NCBI RefSeq assembly: GCF_900230195.1
Contig: NZ_OCNE01000001.1
Location: 496,001-560,000, forward strand
Length of the DNA: 64,000 bases
Direction: 5' to 3'
Source: Streptomyces zhaozhouensis
Lineage (GTDB): Bacteria; Actinomycetota; Actinomycetes; Streptomycetales; Streptomycetaceae
Below, in pieces: positions 33,931-42,373 of the stretch. The notes beneath the pieces are model-generated. The model ran no database searches. It had not been told where the DNA came from and saw only the letters and a program-made list of their open reading frames with translations. The first letter of the stretch is position 1. The number at the start of each line of letters is the position of its first letter. Both the position numbers and the translations under genes were made by a program.

Positions 33931-34983
33931 GTGAAGCTCCGTCTCCCCCGCCTGGCCGGAACCCTGCTGCTCTCCACCGCGCTGCTGACCGCCTGCGCCG
34001 ACGACCCCGGAGGCGGCGCCGAGGGCGCCACCATCGGCGTCGACTACCCCCGTTCCGACACCGACTTCTGGAACTCCTACATCGACTACGTCCCCGAGTA
34101 CGCCGAGCGGCTCGGCCTCGACATGAAGACCACCAACTCGGGCAACGACGTCGCCACCCTCGCCTCCAACGTGCAGACCCTGCTCAGCCAGGGCGTGGAC
34201 GGCGTCGCCATCGCCCCGCAGGACACGGCGGCCGTCGCGCCGGTGCTCCGGACCCTCGCCGAACGGGACATCCCGGTCGTCACCGTGGACACCCGACCCG
34301 ACGAGGGCGAGGTCTACATGGTGGTGCGCGCCGACAACCGGGCCTACGGCGAGCAGGCGTGCCACTACCTCGGCAGCCAGCTGGAGGGGGAGGGCAAGGT
34401 CGTGATGCTCCAGGGCGACCTGGCCTCGATCAACGGCCGGGACCGCACCGAGGCGTTCCACGACTGCGTGGAGGCCGAGTACCCCGGCATCCGGGTCTTC
34501 GGCGAGGCCACCAACTGGGACGCGGCCACCGCCGCGCAGAAGCTCCAGACCACCCTCACCGCCCACCCGGACGTGCGCGGGGTCTATATGCAGGCCACGT
34601 TCGGGCTCTCCGGGACGCTCCAGGTACTTGACCAGTTGAACATGGCGGTCCCGCCGGACGACCCCGAGCATGTGTTCGTCGTCTCCAACGACGGCATCCC
34701 GCAGGAACTCCAGCTGATCGGCGAGGGAAAGATCGACGCGACCGTCTCCCAACCCGCCGACCTCTACGCCGAGTACGCGCTGACCTACCTCCGGGCCGCC
34801 CTGGACGGCGAGGAGTTCGAGCCGGGACCGACCGACCACGGCAGCGAGATCGTCGAGGTCCGGGAGGGCGTGCTGGAGGACCAGTTGCCTGCGCCACTGG
34901 TCACCAGGGACGGCGGCACCTACGGCGGGGTGGAGAGCCTGCCGTACGACGACCCCTCGCTGTGGGGCAACGACCGCGACTGA
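33931..34983 (+). CDS. Ribose/galactose-type substrate-binding lipoprotein (RbsB-like)
   Basis: 350-residue periplasmic-binding-protein-like lipoprotein. Signal peptide MKLRLPRLAGTLLLSTALLTAC with lipobox LTAC at residue 22 region; mature part has the type 1 fold: ATIGVDYPRSDTDFWNSY, LLSQGVDGVAIAPQD, DIPVVTVDTRPDEG, VVMLQGDLASINGRDRTEAF, DVRGVYMQAT. GTG 33931 follows AAGGAG by about ten bases. Family PF13407 members bind ribose, xylose, inositol, autoinducer-2 and others; Asn/Asp/Arg contacts cannot decide here. First gene of a three-gene importer operon. Confidence 0.88.
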   Translation: MKLRLPRLAGTLLLSTALLTACADDPGGGAEGATIGVDYPRSDTDFWNSYIDYVPEYAERLGLDMKTTNSGNDVATLASNVQTLLSQGVDGVAIAPQDTAAVAPVLRTLAERDIPVVTVDTRPDEGEVYMVVRADNRAYGEQACHYLGSQLEGEGKVVMLQGDLASINGRDRTEAFHDCVEAEYPGIRVFGEATNWDAATAAQKLQTTLTAHPDVRGVYMQATFGLSGTLQVLDQLNMAVPPDDPEHVFVVSNDGIPQELQLIGEGKIDATVSQPADLYAEYALTYLRAALDGEEFEPGPTDHGSEIVEVREGVLEDQLPAPLVTRDGGTYGGVESLPYDDPSLWGNDRD

Positions 34984-35057
34984 CCGCGCAGGGCCGTCGT
35001 CCCCCGCGGAGCGGGCCGCCAGGACGCGCGGGGACGCGGAGACAGGGAGGCTTTCCG

Positions 35058-36602
35058 GTGGGGAACGAGGCGAGGCGGGAGCGGGCGCCGAAGCGCCCGC
35101 CGGCGGCGCTGGCCGTCGGGGTGAGCAAGCGCTACGGGTCGACGGTGGCGCTGGACGGGGCCGGGATCAGCGTGGCCGCGGGCGAGACCCACGCGCTGGT
35201 GGGACGGAACGGCGCGGGCAAGTCGACGCTGGTGTCGATCATGACGGGGCTGGTCCGCCCCGACGAGGGCCGGATCGCCTTCGACGGCCGGCCGGCGCCC
35301 CGGCTGGCCGACCGGGAGGCGTGGCGCGGCCGGGTCGCCTGCGTCTACCAGAAGTCGACGGTCATCCCCGGTCTGACGGTGGCGGAGAACCTGTTTCTGC
35401 ACCGGCAACCGACCACCCGTCTTGGACTGGTCAACTGGTCAGCTCTGCGTCGCCAGGCGGCCGCGCTGCTGGCGGAGTGGGACGTGGCGGCGGACGTGCA
35501 CGCGCTCGCCGGCGAACTGTCCGTCGAGCAGCGGCAGTTCGTGGAGATCGCCCGCGCGCTCTCGGGCGGCGCGAGATTCATCGTGCTGGACGAGCCGACG
35601 GCCCAGCTGGACGCCGCCGCGATCGGCCGGCTCTTCGCCCGGATCAGGGAGCTCCAGCAGCGCGGGGTCACCTTTCTCTTCATCAGTCACCACCTCCAGG
35701 AGGTCTACGACCTCTGCGACACGGTGACCGTCTTCCGCGACGCCCGGCACATCCTGACCGCGCCGGTCGCCGGGCTGTCCAGGGGGGAGCTGGTCGCCGC
35801 GATGACCGGCGAGGAGGTCACCACCTCCTCCGGCCGGCTGCGGGAGCGCCAGGCCGAGCCGCCGGCCGACGCGCACCCGGTGCTCACCGTCGAGGAACTG
35901 TCGCTCGAAGGCCGGTACGCGGACGTCTCGTTCACCGTGCGCGCCGGCGAGGTGGTCGGGCTGGCGGGGGCGGCGGGCAGCGGCCGGATCGAGCTGGCGG
36001 AGACCCTCGCCGGGCTGCGGGCCGCCGACGCCGGAACGGTCGAGGTGGACGGGCGCCGGCCCCGGCCCGGCGACGTGCCGTCCGCGTTGGCCGCCGGCGT
36101 CGGCTTCGTTCCCGAGGACCGCCACCGGCAGGGGCTGGTCCCGGACATGACGATCGCCAACAACGCCACCCTGACCGTTCCCGACCGGCTGGGACCGAAC
36201 GGGCTGATCGACGCGCGCCGACGGGACGCCCTGGCGCGGGAGATGATCGACGATCTCGCGATCAAGACCCCCGGCCCCGGGCTGCCCGTCTCCGGCCTCT
36301 CCGGGGGCAACCAGCAGAAGGTCGTGATGGCCAGGGCGCTGGCCAACCGCCCCCGGCTGCTGGTGCTGGTCAACCCGACCGCCGGCGTCGACGTGCGGTC
36401 CAAGGACTTCCTGCTCGGCAAGGCGGACGAGGTGGCCGCCGAGGGCACCGGCGTGCTGATCGCCTCCGACGAACTGGACGACCTGGCCCTCTGCGACCGG
36501 GTGCTGGTGATGTTCCGCGGCCGGCTGGTCGCCGCGTTCGCCGCCGGCTGGACGGACAACGAACTGGTCACCGCCATGGAAGGGGTACCCGACGATGCCT
36601 GA
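35058..36602 (+). CDS. Sugar ABC transporter ATP-binding protein, two fused ATPase domains (RbsA/MglA-like)
   Basis: 514-residue double ATPase. Domain 1 (residues about 15-250) has Walker A GRNGAGKST (49-57), signature-like LSVEQRQFVEIARAL and Walker B FIVLDEPT. Domain 2 (about 275-510) has a degenerate Walker A GAAGSGRIE, which is normal in RbsA, signature LSGGNQQKVVMARAL and Walker B LLVLVNPTAGVDV in which the catalytic Glu is replaced by Asn439. GTG 35058 is selected because GGGAGG lies seven bases upstream; the 75-base gap from the binding-protein gene is otherwise empty. The 3' end overlaps the permease gene by eight bases. Confidence 0.9.
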   Translation: MGNEARRERAPKRPPAALAVGVSKRYGSTVALDGAGISVAAGETHALVGRNGAGKSTLVSIMTGLVRPDEGRIAFDGRPAPRLADREAWRGRVACVYQKSTVIPGLTVAENLFLHRQPTTRLGLVNWSALRRQAAALLAEWDVAADVHALAGELSVEQRQFVEIARALSGGARFIVLDEPTAQLDAAAIGRLFARIRELQQRGVTFLFISHHLQEVYDLCDTVTVFRDARHILTAPVAGLSRGELVAAMTGEEVTTSSGRLRERQAEPPADAHPVLTVEELSLEGRYADVSFTVRAGEVVGLAGAAGSGRIELAETLAGLRAADAGTVEVDGRRPRPGDVPSALAAGVGFVPEDRHRQGLVPDMTIANNATLTVPDRLGPNGLIDARRRDALAREMIDDLAIKTPGPGLPVSGLSGGNQQKVVMARALANRPRLLVLVNPTAGVDVRSKDFLLGKADEVAAEGTGVLIASDELDDLALCDRVLVMFRGRLVAAFAAGWTDNELVTAMEGVPDDA

Positions 36603-37626
36603 CTCCACGGTCGTCGAAGCGCCGGAACGGCAGCCGGGGGCACGGCCGCCCCGACTGCTGGGCGGCCGGATACCGATCGCCAGACTGCGGGAGTTCGCCC
36701 TGGTCCCGGCCATCGTGGTGGTGGCGATCGCCGGCTGGATCGTGGACCCGGTCTTTGTCCAGCGCCAGAACGTGATCAACATCCTTCAGACCATGTCCGA
36801 GATCGCCCTGTTGGTGCTGGCCCAGGCGCTGGTGCTGATCGTGCGGAAGATGGATCTGTCGCTGGAATCGACCATGGGGCTGGCGCCCGGGATCGCCGCC
36901 TGGCTGACCGTCACCGAGGCCGGCCAGGGTCTGGACCTGCTGCCCGGCGCTTTCGCCGTGCCGCTCACCCTGGCGGTCGGGGTGGCGATCGGGCTGGTCA
37001 ACGCGCTGCTGATCGTCCGTTTCGGCTTGAGCGGCTTCATCGTCACGCTCGGCATGTTGATCATGCTGCGCGGCACCCTCACCGGCATCTCGGGCGGCCA
37101 GACGTTCTTCCAACTCCCGTCGTCCATGAGCTATCTGGGCACCACCCAGTGGCTCGGCCTGCCGGCGTCCGTCTGGCTCTGCCTGTCGCTCTTCGCCGTC
37201 GGCATCGCGGTGCTCGGCTGGACCAGCTTCGGCCGATCCCTCTACGCGATCGGCGGCAACGAGGACGCGGCCCGCGCCGCCGGCATCCGCACCCGCCGCA
37301 CGGTCGCGATCGTGCTGGTGGTGGCGGGTCTGCTGGCGGCGCTCGGCGGGCTGCTGCTCTCCGGCCGCCTCGGCTCGGTGGCCGCGGCCCAGGGCGACGG
37401 CGCGATCTTCACCGTCTTCGCCGCCGCCGTCATCGGCGGCGTCAGCCTCTCCGGCGGCCGGGGCAGCCTCTTCGGCGCCTTCACCGGCATCCTGCTGCTG
37501 TTCATGATCCAGAACGTGCTCACCCTCGGCGGCGTCCCCGCCGAGTGGATCGACGCGCTCAACGGCTCGATCATCCTGCTCGCGCTCGTCATGTCCCGCA
37601 TCACGACCGGAAAGGCACAGGACTAG
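36595..37626 (+). CDS. Sugar ABC transporter permease (RbsC-like)
   Basis: 343-residue permease with eight to ten membrane segments. RbsC/BPD_transp_2 landmarks: VLAQALVLIVRKMDLSLESTMGLA, FIVTLGMLIMLRGTL, GRSLYAIGGNEDAARAAGIRTRR (ATPase contact loop) and FAAAVIGGVSLSGGRGSLFGAFTG, split from longer runs. Overlaps the ATPase gene by eight bases. The operon contains no sugar kinase, isomerase or regulator, so the substrate must be processed by genes elsewhere. Confidence 0.9.
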   Translation: MPDSTVVEAPERQPGARPPRLLGGRIPIARLREFALVPAIVVVAIAGWIVDPVFVQRQNVINILQTMSEIALLVLAQALVLIVRKMDLSLESTMGLAPGIAAWLTVTEAGQGLDLLPGAFAVPLTLAVGVAIGLVNALLIVRFGLSGFIVTLGMLIMLRGTLTGISGGQTFFQLPSSMSYLGTTQWLGLPASVWLCLSLFAVGIAVLGWTSFGRSLYAIGGNEDAARAAGIRTRRTVAIVLVVAGLLAALGGLLLSGRLGSVAAAQGDGAIFTVFAAAVIGGVSLSGGRGSLFGAFTGILLLFMIQNVLTLGGVPAEWIDALNGSIILLALVMSRITTGKAQD

Positions 37627-37658
37627 GCCGTCTCATGTGGAACTCGGACGTTCGGCCT

Positions 37659-37704
37659 GGTCAGCCGGGTCAGCCGGGTCAGCCGGGTCAGCCGGGTCAG
37701 CCGG
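37659..37704. repeat. 9-bp tandem repeat (about five units) between convergent genes
   Basis: Unit TCAGCCGGG repeated from 37661, last unit imperfect at 37705. Read on the minus strand in the frame of the GNAT gene, each unit carries a TGA, so the GNAT stop is present five times in a row. Likely variable in copy number between strains. Confidence 0.85.
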
Positions 37705-38239
37705 ACGCCGCGTAGCAGTGGATGTCCACCCGCTGTTCCGGCTCCCACCACTCCTCGACCGTGCCCAACAGCCGCCAGCCGAGCCGTTCGTACAGCGCCG
37801 CCGCCGCGGCGTCCGAGGCCACGACGTCGAGCACCGGGTGCAGGCCGCGTTCCCCCGCCTCGGCGGCGGCGCGTGCCATCAGCAGGGCGCCAAGGCCGTG
37901 GCCCCGGGCCCACGGCGCGACGAAGAGCCGGTTGACCACGGCCGTCGTCTCGGGCCCGACCCCCGCGTGGGCGCTCCACAGGCCCGGCGCCACGTCTCCC
38001 CCGTCGCTCGCGGAGAGCACCACGTGACCGGCCACGCGGCCGTCCAGCTCCGCCACCCAGGCGGCGAGCAGCGTGGGCGGGGTGAGCCAGGCGCCGGGGT
38101 CCCCCGGCCAGTTCATCGGATAGCGGTCTTCCCGGTGAACCCCCTCCAGCGCACGCACGCACGCGTCGAGATCGCCGTCGGTCCTGCGCCGGACACTCGG
38201 GGTCGGGACGTGCGTCCGTCGCGTGTTCTCGTTGCCCAT
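37697..38239 (-). CDS. GNAT-family N-acetyltransferase
   Basis: 180-residue acetyltransferase with the acetyl-CoA motif A VNRLFVAPWARGHGLGALLMARAA (RGHGLG pyrophosphate loop, about residue 116) and motif B region LDVVASDAAAAALYERLGWRLLG. The N-terminal strand VRRRTDGDLDACVRAL is typical. Its TGA stop lies in the first unit of the 9-bp tandem repeat. Substrate unknown; it sits alone between the ABC operon and the ALF-repeat gene. Confidence 0.85.
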   Translation of the reverse strand: MGNENTRRTHVPTPSVRRRTDGDLDACVRALEGVHREDRYPMNWPGDPGAWLTPPTLLAAWVAELDGRVAGHVVLSASDGGDVAPGLWSAHAGVGPETTAVVNRLFVAPWARGHGLGALLMARAAAEAGERGLHPVLDVVASDAAAAALYERLGWRLLGTVEEWWEPEQRVDIHCYAASG

Positions 38240-38352
38240 CGTGGCATCGAAACACGTCCGCGACGGCGTTGCCCAGCCACTTTCGTCGACGCCCGGCGCG
38301 GCGGACGACGGTCGCCCGCCGTCCGCCGCGCCGGCCTACCGGGCCGCGAGGG

Positions 38353-39114
38353 TCACGCGTCGACCTCGTACTGCCCCCGCGTGATGAAGTAGCGCAACGC
38401 CTCGGGCGTGCCCTCCTCCAACGCCGCCTCCGCGGCGGCGCGCAGCGCGTCGCTGGTGTCCGGGTCGGCCAGGATGCGGAAGGTCGCCACCTGGTCGTCC
38501 TCGAACTGCGCGAGCCGGTAGCCGGTCTCCCGGAACTCCCGCACGGCCTGCGGCGTTCCGGCCTCCAGCGCCGCGATCGCCTCGCGCTCCACGGCCCTGT
38601 CACCGGCCTCCCGCGCCAGGTTCAGGATGCGGAAGGTCGCCACCCGGTCGTCCTCGAACTGCGCGACGGCGTAACCCGTCTCGCGGAACTCCCGCAGCGC
38701 CTCCGCCGTGCCGGCCTCCAGTGCCTCGGTCACCTCGCGCTCCACGGCCCTGTCACCGGCCTCCCGCGCCAGGTTCAAGATGCGGAAGGCCGCCACCCGG
38801 TCGTCCTCGAACTGCGCCGCCGGATAGCCGGTTTCGAGGAACGCGCGCAGCGCCTCCTCGGTGCCGGCGTCCAGCGCCTCGTTGGCCCCACGGATCACCG
38901 CCCTGTCGCCGGCCTCCGTGGCGGCGTGCAGAATGCGGGCGACGGCGACGCGGAGCTCGTCCAACTCGTCGTCCGCCGCCGCCGTCGGCACCACGCCGTC
39001 GCCCGCCGGGCCGGTCGCGCCGGCCCCGCCGGAGGCGAGAGCGGGCGTGGCCAGCAGCAGCGTCGGCGCCAGCGCGGTGGCCGCGACGGTCACCGCGACA
39101 CGGGTCAGTCTCAT
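38353..39114 (-). CDS. Secreted ALF-repeat protein
   Basis: 253-residue exported protein with a Sec signal (MRLTRVAVTVAATALAPTLL, cleavage after ALA near residue 28). The mature part is three and a half copies of a 51-residue unit built from AREAGDRAVEREV, ALEAGTAEALREF, RETGYAVAQFEDDRVATFRIL. This matches the actinobacterial ALF repeat (PF03752-like), a helical short repeat of unknown function. Units are nearly identical at DNA level (38581-38665 versus 38734-38818), indicating recent internal duplication. An AAGG ribosome site precedes ATG 39114. Confidence 0.8.
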   Translation of the reverse strand: MRLTRVAVTVAATALAPTLLLATPALASGGAGATGPAGDGVVPTAAADDELDELRVAVARILHAATEAGDRAVIRGANEALDAGTEEALRAFLETGYPAAQFEDDRVAAFRILNLAREAGDRAVEREVTEALEAGTAEALREFRETGYAVAQFEDDRVATFRILNLAREAGDRAVEREAIAALEAGTPQAVREFRETGYRLAQFEDDQVATFRILADPDTSDALRAAAEAALEEGTPEALRYFITRGQYEVDA

Positions 39115-39448
39115 GTGAAAACCCTTCAGGTTCTGCGCGCAGCGCGCGCCTCGTGCGGAACCGAGGGCCACCGATGACCCGGGAAGGTCGCCGCCCACCC
39201 CCCGATGGCGGCGCGACTCTCCCCCCGTATGTCCTGTGCGTGTGCCCCCCGGCGATACGAACATACCCGCGAAAAGATCAAACGATCACCGCAGGAGCGC
39301 GACAACCTTCACTTTTTGTCGGCTGTTGACCGAACGCGCCTCGGGGCGCGCGCGGTTGCGCCCCTCGCGGAAGGACCCGGATCACCGGCGCGGGGCGCGC
39401 GGGACCAGAGGCGGGTCGCCGCCTCCGGTCCCGCGGCGTAAGGCGGCC
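39115..39448. other. Intergenic region (334 bases)
   Basis: Upstream region of the ALF-repeat gene and 3' side of a TetR gene. A TATGTT hexamer on the minus strand near 39250-39260 could be a -10 for the ALF gene. I looked for a c-di-AMP riboswitch pattern, as found before some Streptomyces cell-wall genes, and did not see one. Nothing else is supported. Confidence 0.3.
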
Positions 39449-40036
39449 CTAGCCTCGGAGGGCGGCGACCGCCTCGTCGAAGAGACGCTCCGGGTCGTCC
39501 TTCCCCCCGGAGCGGTACCAGGCGTCGACGGCCACGTCGACGCAGGCCAGCGCGGCGGCGACGAACGCCTCGGCCCTGGGGTCGGGCTCCGGCGACGCCG
39601 GCAGGCCCAGCCGGCGCTGCACCTCGGGGGCGAGCAGCGCCCGCCAGCGCAGATGCTTCTCCAGGTGCCGGGCACGCAGCGAGGGCGCCTCGTGGTGGAG
39701 GCCGGCGAGGGTGAGTTGCTCCGCCGGATCGCCCCCGACCTGGCGGAGGACCAGCAGGGCCGCCCGCATCGCCTCCCAGGCCGACTCCTCCTCCGGCCGG
39801 GACTCCAGCGCGGCCCGCACGGACTCGCCCAGGGCGTCCACGTCGCCGAGGACGAGGTCCTCCTTGCTCCCGAAGTAGTGGAAGAACGAGCGGCGCGAGA
39901 TGCCGACCGCGGCGACGATCTGGTCGACGGTCGTCGCCTCGAAGCCGTTCTCCGCGAAGAGCCGGATGGCGGTGGCGGCGATCTCCGCGCGCGCGGCGCG
40001 GCGGGCGCGCTCCCGGAGCGTGGGGGTGTCGGCCAT
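39449..40036 (-). CDS. TetR-family transcriptional regulator
   Basis: 195-residue regulator with the helix-turn-helix TTVDQIVAAVGISRRSFFHYF at about residues 35-55. The C-terminal half resembles TetR_C domains of actinobacterial repressors (EKHLRWRALLAPEVQRRLG). No Shine-Dalgarno: TAGGCT (40048-40043) lies six bases before ATG 40036, so the mRNA is probably leaderless. Divergent from the SDR gene with the palindrome TTGCAC-CGA-GTGCAA between them, which it most likely binds. Confidence 0.87.
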   Translation of the reverse strand: MADTPTLRERARRAARAEIAATAIRLFAENGFEATTVDQIVAAVGISRRSFFHYFGSKEDLVLGDVDALGESVRAALESRPEEESAWEAMRAALLVLRQVGGDPAEQLTLAGLHHEAPSLRARHLEKHLRWRALLAPEVQRRLGLPASPEPDPRAEAFVAAALACVDVAVDAWYRSGGKDDPERLFDEAVAALRG

Positions 40037-40072
40037 GCACCCAGCCTACGGTCCCGCACCGGAGGGCAAATC

Positions 40073-40102
40073 TTGCACCGAGTGCAAACATCTGCCTACA
40101 GT
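40073..40102 (+). promoter_or_regulatory. Leaderless promoter with TetR operator for the SDR gene
   Basis: TTGCAC (40073-40078), 18 bases, TACAGT (40097-40102), then six bases to the ATG. The 15-base palindrome TTGCAC-CGA-GTGCAA (40073-40087) includes the -35. Confidence 0.7.
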
Positions 40103-40108
40103 GCAGAC

Positions 40109-40921
40109 ATGACTCCGATCGACTTCTCCGGCCAGACCACGATCGTCACCGGCGCCAGCTCGGGCATCGGCGCCGCCTTCGCCCGTGAACTCGCCCGCCG
40201 CGGCTCCGATGTCGTCCTCGTCGCCCGGCGGCGCGACCGCCTGGAAGAGCTGGCCGCCGCGCTGCGGGAGAAGCACGACGTGCGGGCCGTCGCGGTCGCC
40301 CTCGACCTGAGCGAGCCCGGCGCGGGCCGACGGCTGGCCGCCGAACTGACCCGGCGGGACCTCGCCGTCGACGGCCTGGTGAACAACGCCGGATTCGGCA
40401 CCGACGGCGCGTTCCACCAGGAGGACCCGGCCCGGCTCACCGACGAGATCAACGTGAACGTCGCCAACCTCGTCGACCTCACCCGCGCGTTCATCGAACC
40501 GCTCAGGGCCTCCGGCCGGGGCGTACTGGTCAACCTCGCGAGCATGGCCGCCTACACACCCACCCCCGGCATGGCGGCCTACGCGGCCGGCAAGGCGTTC
40601 GTCCTCAGCTTCACCGAGGCCCTTTGGTACGAGTCGCGAGGCACCGGCCTGCGCGTGCTCTCCCTCGCCCCGGGCCTCACCCGCACCGAGTTCTTCGACG
40701 GCCTGCGCGGGGGAACCTACCGGGGCAGCTACCAGACCCCCGAGCAGGTGGTCGCGACCGCGATGCGCGCACTCGACCGCGGCCGCCGGCCCAGCGTGCA
40801 GTCCGGCCGGTTGAACGCACTCACCGTGCGACTGCCACGCCTCGTCACCCGTCGACGCGCCGTCCTGCTCAGCGGGACGATCGCGGCACGGTCGTCCGGG
40901 GCGGTCCCGCACCCGGCTTGA
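40109..40921 (+). CDS. Short-chain dehydrogenase/reductase (DltE/YqjQ-like)
   Basis: 270-residue SDR: TGASSGIGAAFARELARRG, DGLVNNAGFGTDG, catalytic Ser in NLASMAAYTPTPG and Tyr-x3-Lys in AAYAAGKAFVLSFTEAL. It resembles the group acting on long-chain ketones or keto-esters, but the substrate is not predictable. Start codon immediately follows the -10 spacing, so leaderless. The last residues (SSGAVPHPA) and stop merge into a 42-bp tandem repeat, which suggests the 3' end was reshaped by repeat expansion. Confidence 0.87.
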   Translation: MTPIDFSGQTTIVTGASSGIGAAFARELARRGSDVVLVARRRDRLEELAAALREKHDVRAVAVALDLSEPGAGRRLAAELTRRDLAVDGLVNNAGFGTDGAFHQEDPARLTDEINVNVANLVDLTRAFIEPLRASGRGVLVNLASMAAYTPTPGMAAYAAGKAFVLSFTEALWYESRGTGLRVLSLAPGLTRTEFFDGLRGGTYRGSYQTPEQVVATAMRALDRGRRPSVQSGRLNALTVRLPRLVTRRRAVLLSGTIAARSSGAVPHPA

Positions 40922-41051
40922 ACCGCACCACGGCCGTCCGGGACGACCCCACACCCCGCTCGAACCGCACCACGGCCGTCCAGGACGACCCCACACCCCG
41001 CTCGAACCGCACCACGGCCGTCCAGGACGACCCCACACCCCGCTCGAACCA
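40920..41051. repeat. 42-bp tandem repeat (three full units plus partial)
   Basis: Units begin at 40920, 40962 and 41004, with a partial fourth at 41046. The unit starts GAACCGCACCACGGCCGTCC. Units 2 and 3 are identical; unit 1 differs by one base. The last 40 bases of the SDR gene are a diverged copy of the same unit. It fills most of the 311-base gap to the convergent AraC gene; the remaining part shows nothing. Confidence 0.85.
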
Positions 41052-41232
41052 CGCCACGCCCCCGGTCAACTCCCGGGCGGCCGCGCCGAGTCACGGCTCC
41101 GGCCGTCGAGCGCCTCGGGGGCCCGAGCAGGCGGCGCGCAACCGTTCCGCGTCTGCCGCGCGGACCAGCCGCGTGCCGTGCCGTGCGGTTCGGGCCGGGC
41201 CCGACCGGGCCCCGTGTCGCCGACGCCCACGC

Positions 41233-42246
41233 TCAGCCAGGGACCGCCGCCCCCGGCCCGCCTCGGCCATCCGGATCGTGCGGATCGTCCGGCGCCGTGA
41301 CCACCGTGCGCGCGGCGCTCCGCAGCCGGTAGCGCCCCGGCGTGATACCGAACTCCCGGACGAACGCGTGCGAGAGCGCGTACGGGCTGCCGTATCCGAC
41401 ACGCTCCGCGACGCTCGCCAACGTGTCGCCGGACTCCCGGAGTCGCGAGGCGGCGAGGATCAGCCGCCACCAGGTGAGATACGCCATCGGCGGCCGGCCG
41501 ACCAGCGCGCCGAACCGGCGGGCCAGCGTCGGCCGCGAGACGCCCGCCTCCGCCGCCAGCCGGTCGGCGGTCCACGGCGCGGCCGGGTCGCCGTGCAACG
41601 CCCGCAGCGCGGCGGCCGTCACCGGGTCGCTCAGCGCCCGGGGCCAGGCCCCGCCGGTCGCCTCCGCCAGCCAGGACCGGATCAGATAGACCAGCAGCAG
41701 GTCCAGCAGGCTCGGCAGCGCCACGCACGAGCCGGGCCGCGTCTGGTCGAGCTCGCCCGCCAACAGCTCGATCGCCGAACGGAGTTCGGGATGTGCGCCG
41801 ATCCGGCTCGGCAGGTGGACCACCTCGGGCAGCTCGACGAGCAACGGATGCAGCCGGCTGCAGTCCAGCCGGTAGGTCCCGCAGAGGATCTCCGTCGGGT
41901 CCGCGGCACCGGGTGCTCGCGACGCCTCCGTGCGCGTGCCGTTCGCCGCCGCCCAGCGCGCGAACGGCACCGCGCGCCGCGTCGCCGCCGCCCGCCCTTC
42001 GCTCGCCCTCGCGTCCGCGAGCACGTGCCCGGTGCCGTGCGGCAGCAGCACCGCGTCCCCCGCGCCGAGCACCACCGGCGGGCCGTCGCCGTCCGGCAGC
42101 AGCCGGCACCCGCCGGCCAGCACCACGTAGAACCCCGCGCCCTCGTACCGTTCCCGCCTCGCCTGCCAACGGCCGGCCGGCCACACCCGGTGGGACGTCG
42201 GGTGCCCCAACCGCACGGCCGAGATCGCGTCGCTGACCACATCCAC
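41233..42246 (-). CDS. AraC-family regulator with cupin-type sensor domain
   Basis: 337-residue regulator. N-terminal cupin_6-like domain (AGFYVVLAGGCRLLPDGDGPPVVLGAGDAVLLPHGTGH in parts) and two C-terminal helix-turn-helices (WTADRLAAEAGVSRPTLARRF and DTLASVAERVGYGSPYALSHAF) ending in GITPGRYR. GTG 42246 lacks a Shine-Dalgarno and is six bases after TAGCCT (42258-42253), pointing to a leaderless mRNA. Divergent from the metallo-hydrolase gene, whose promoter carries direct repeats of the AraC type. Ligand unknown. Confidence 0.88.
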   Translation of the reverse strand: MDVVSDAISAVRLGHPTSHRVWPAGRWQARRERYEGAGFYVVLAGGCRLLPDGDGPPVVLGAGDAVLLPHGTGHVLADARASEGRAAATRRAVPFARWAAANGTRTEASRAPGAADPTEILCGTYRLDCSRLHPLLVELPEVVHLPSRIGAHPELRSAIELLAGELDQTRPGSCVALPSLLDLLLVYLIRSWLAEATGGAWPRALSDPVTAAALRALHGDPAAPWTADRLAAEAGVSRPTLARRFGALVGRPPMAYLTWWRLILAASRLRESGDTLASVAERVGYGSPYALSHAFVREFGITPGRYRLRSAARTVVTAPDDPHDPDGRGGPGAAVPG

Positions 42247-42296
42247 CGTCGCAGGCTATCCGCCCCGCCTGGTTGACCACTTCCACGGGGAACTGA

Positions 42297-42366
42297 CCAG
42301 TGAGCGGACCACGTATTCCAGTGAGCCGGTCACACATTGAACCGCTCAACTCACTGTTTCTAGGGT
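42297..42366 (+). promoter_or_regulatory. AraC direct repeats and leaderless promoter of the metallo-hydrolase gene
   Basis: CCAGTGAGC occurs at 42297-42305 and again at 42318-42326, exactly 21 bases (two helical turns) apart, the usual geometry of AraC half-sites. The -35 TTGAAC (42337-42342) follows, then 18 bases and TAGGGT (42361-42366), and seven bases to the ATG. Confidence 0.7.
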
Positions 42367-42373
42367 CCGTTCC

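Noticed and set aside
39115..39448. c-di-AMP riboswitch upstream of the ALF-repeat gene
   Set aside because: The conserved core of that riboswitch class was not found.
40920..41051. 42-bp repeats considered as a CRISPR-like array
   Set aside because: Units are contiguous without unique spacers, and no cas genes are present.
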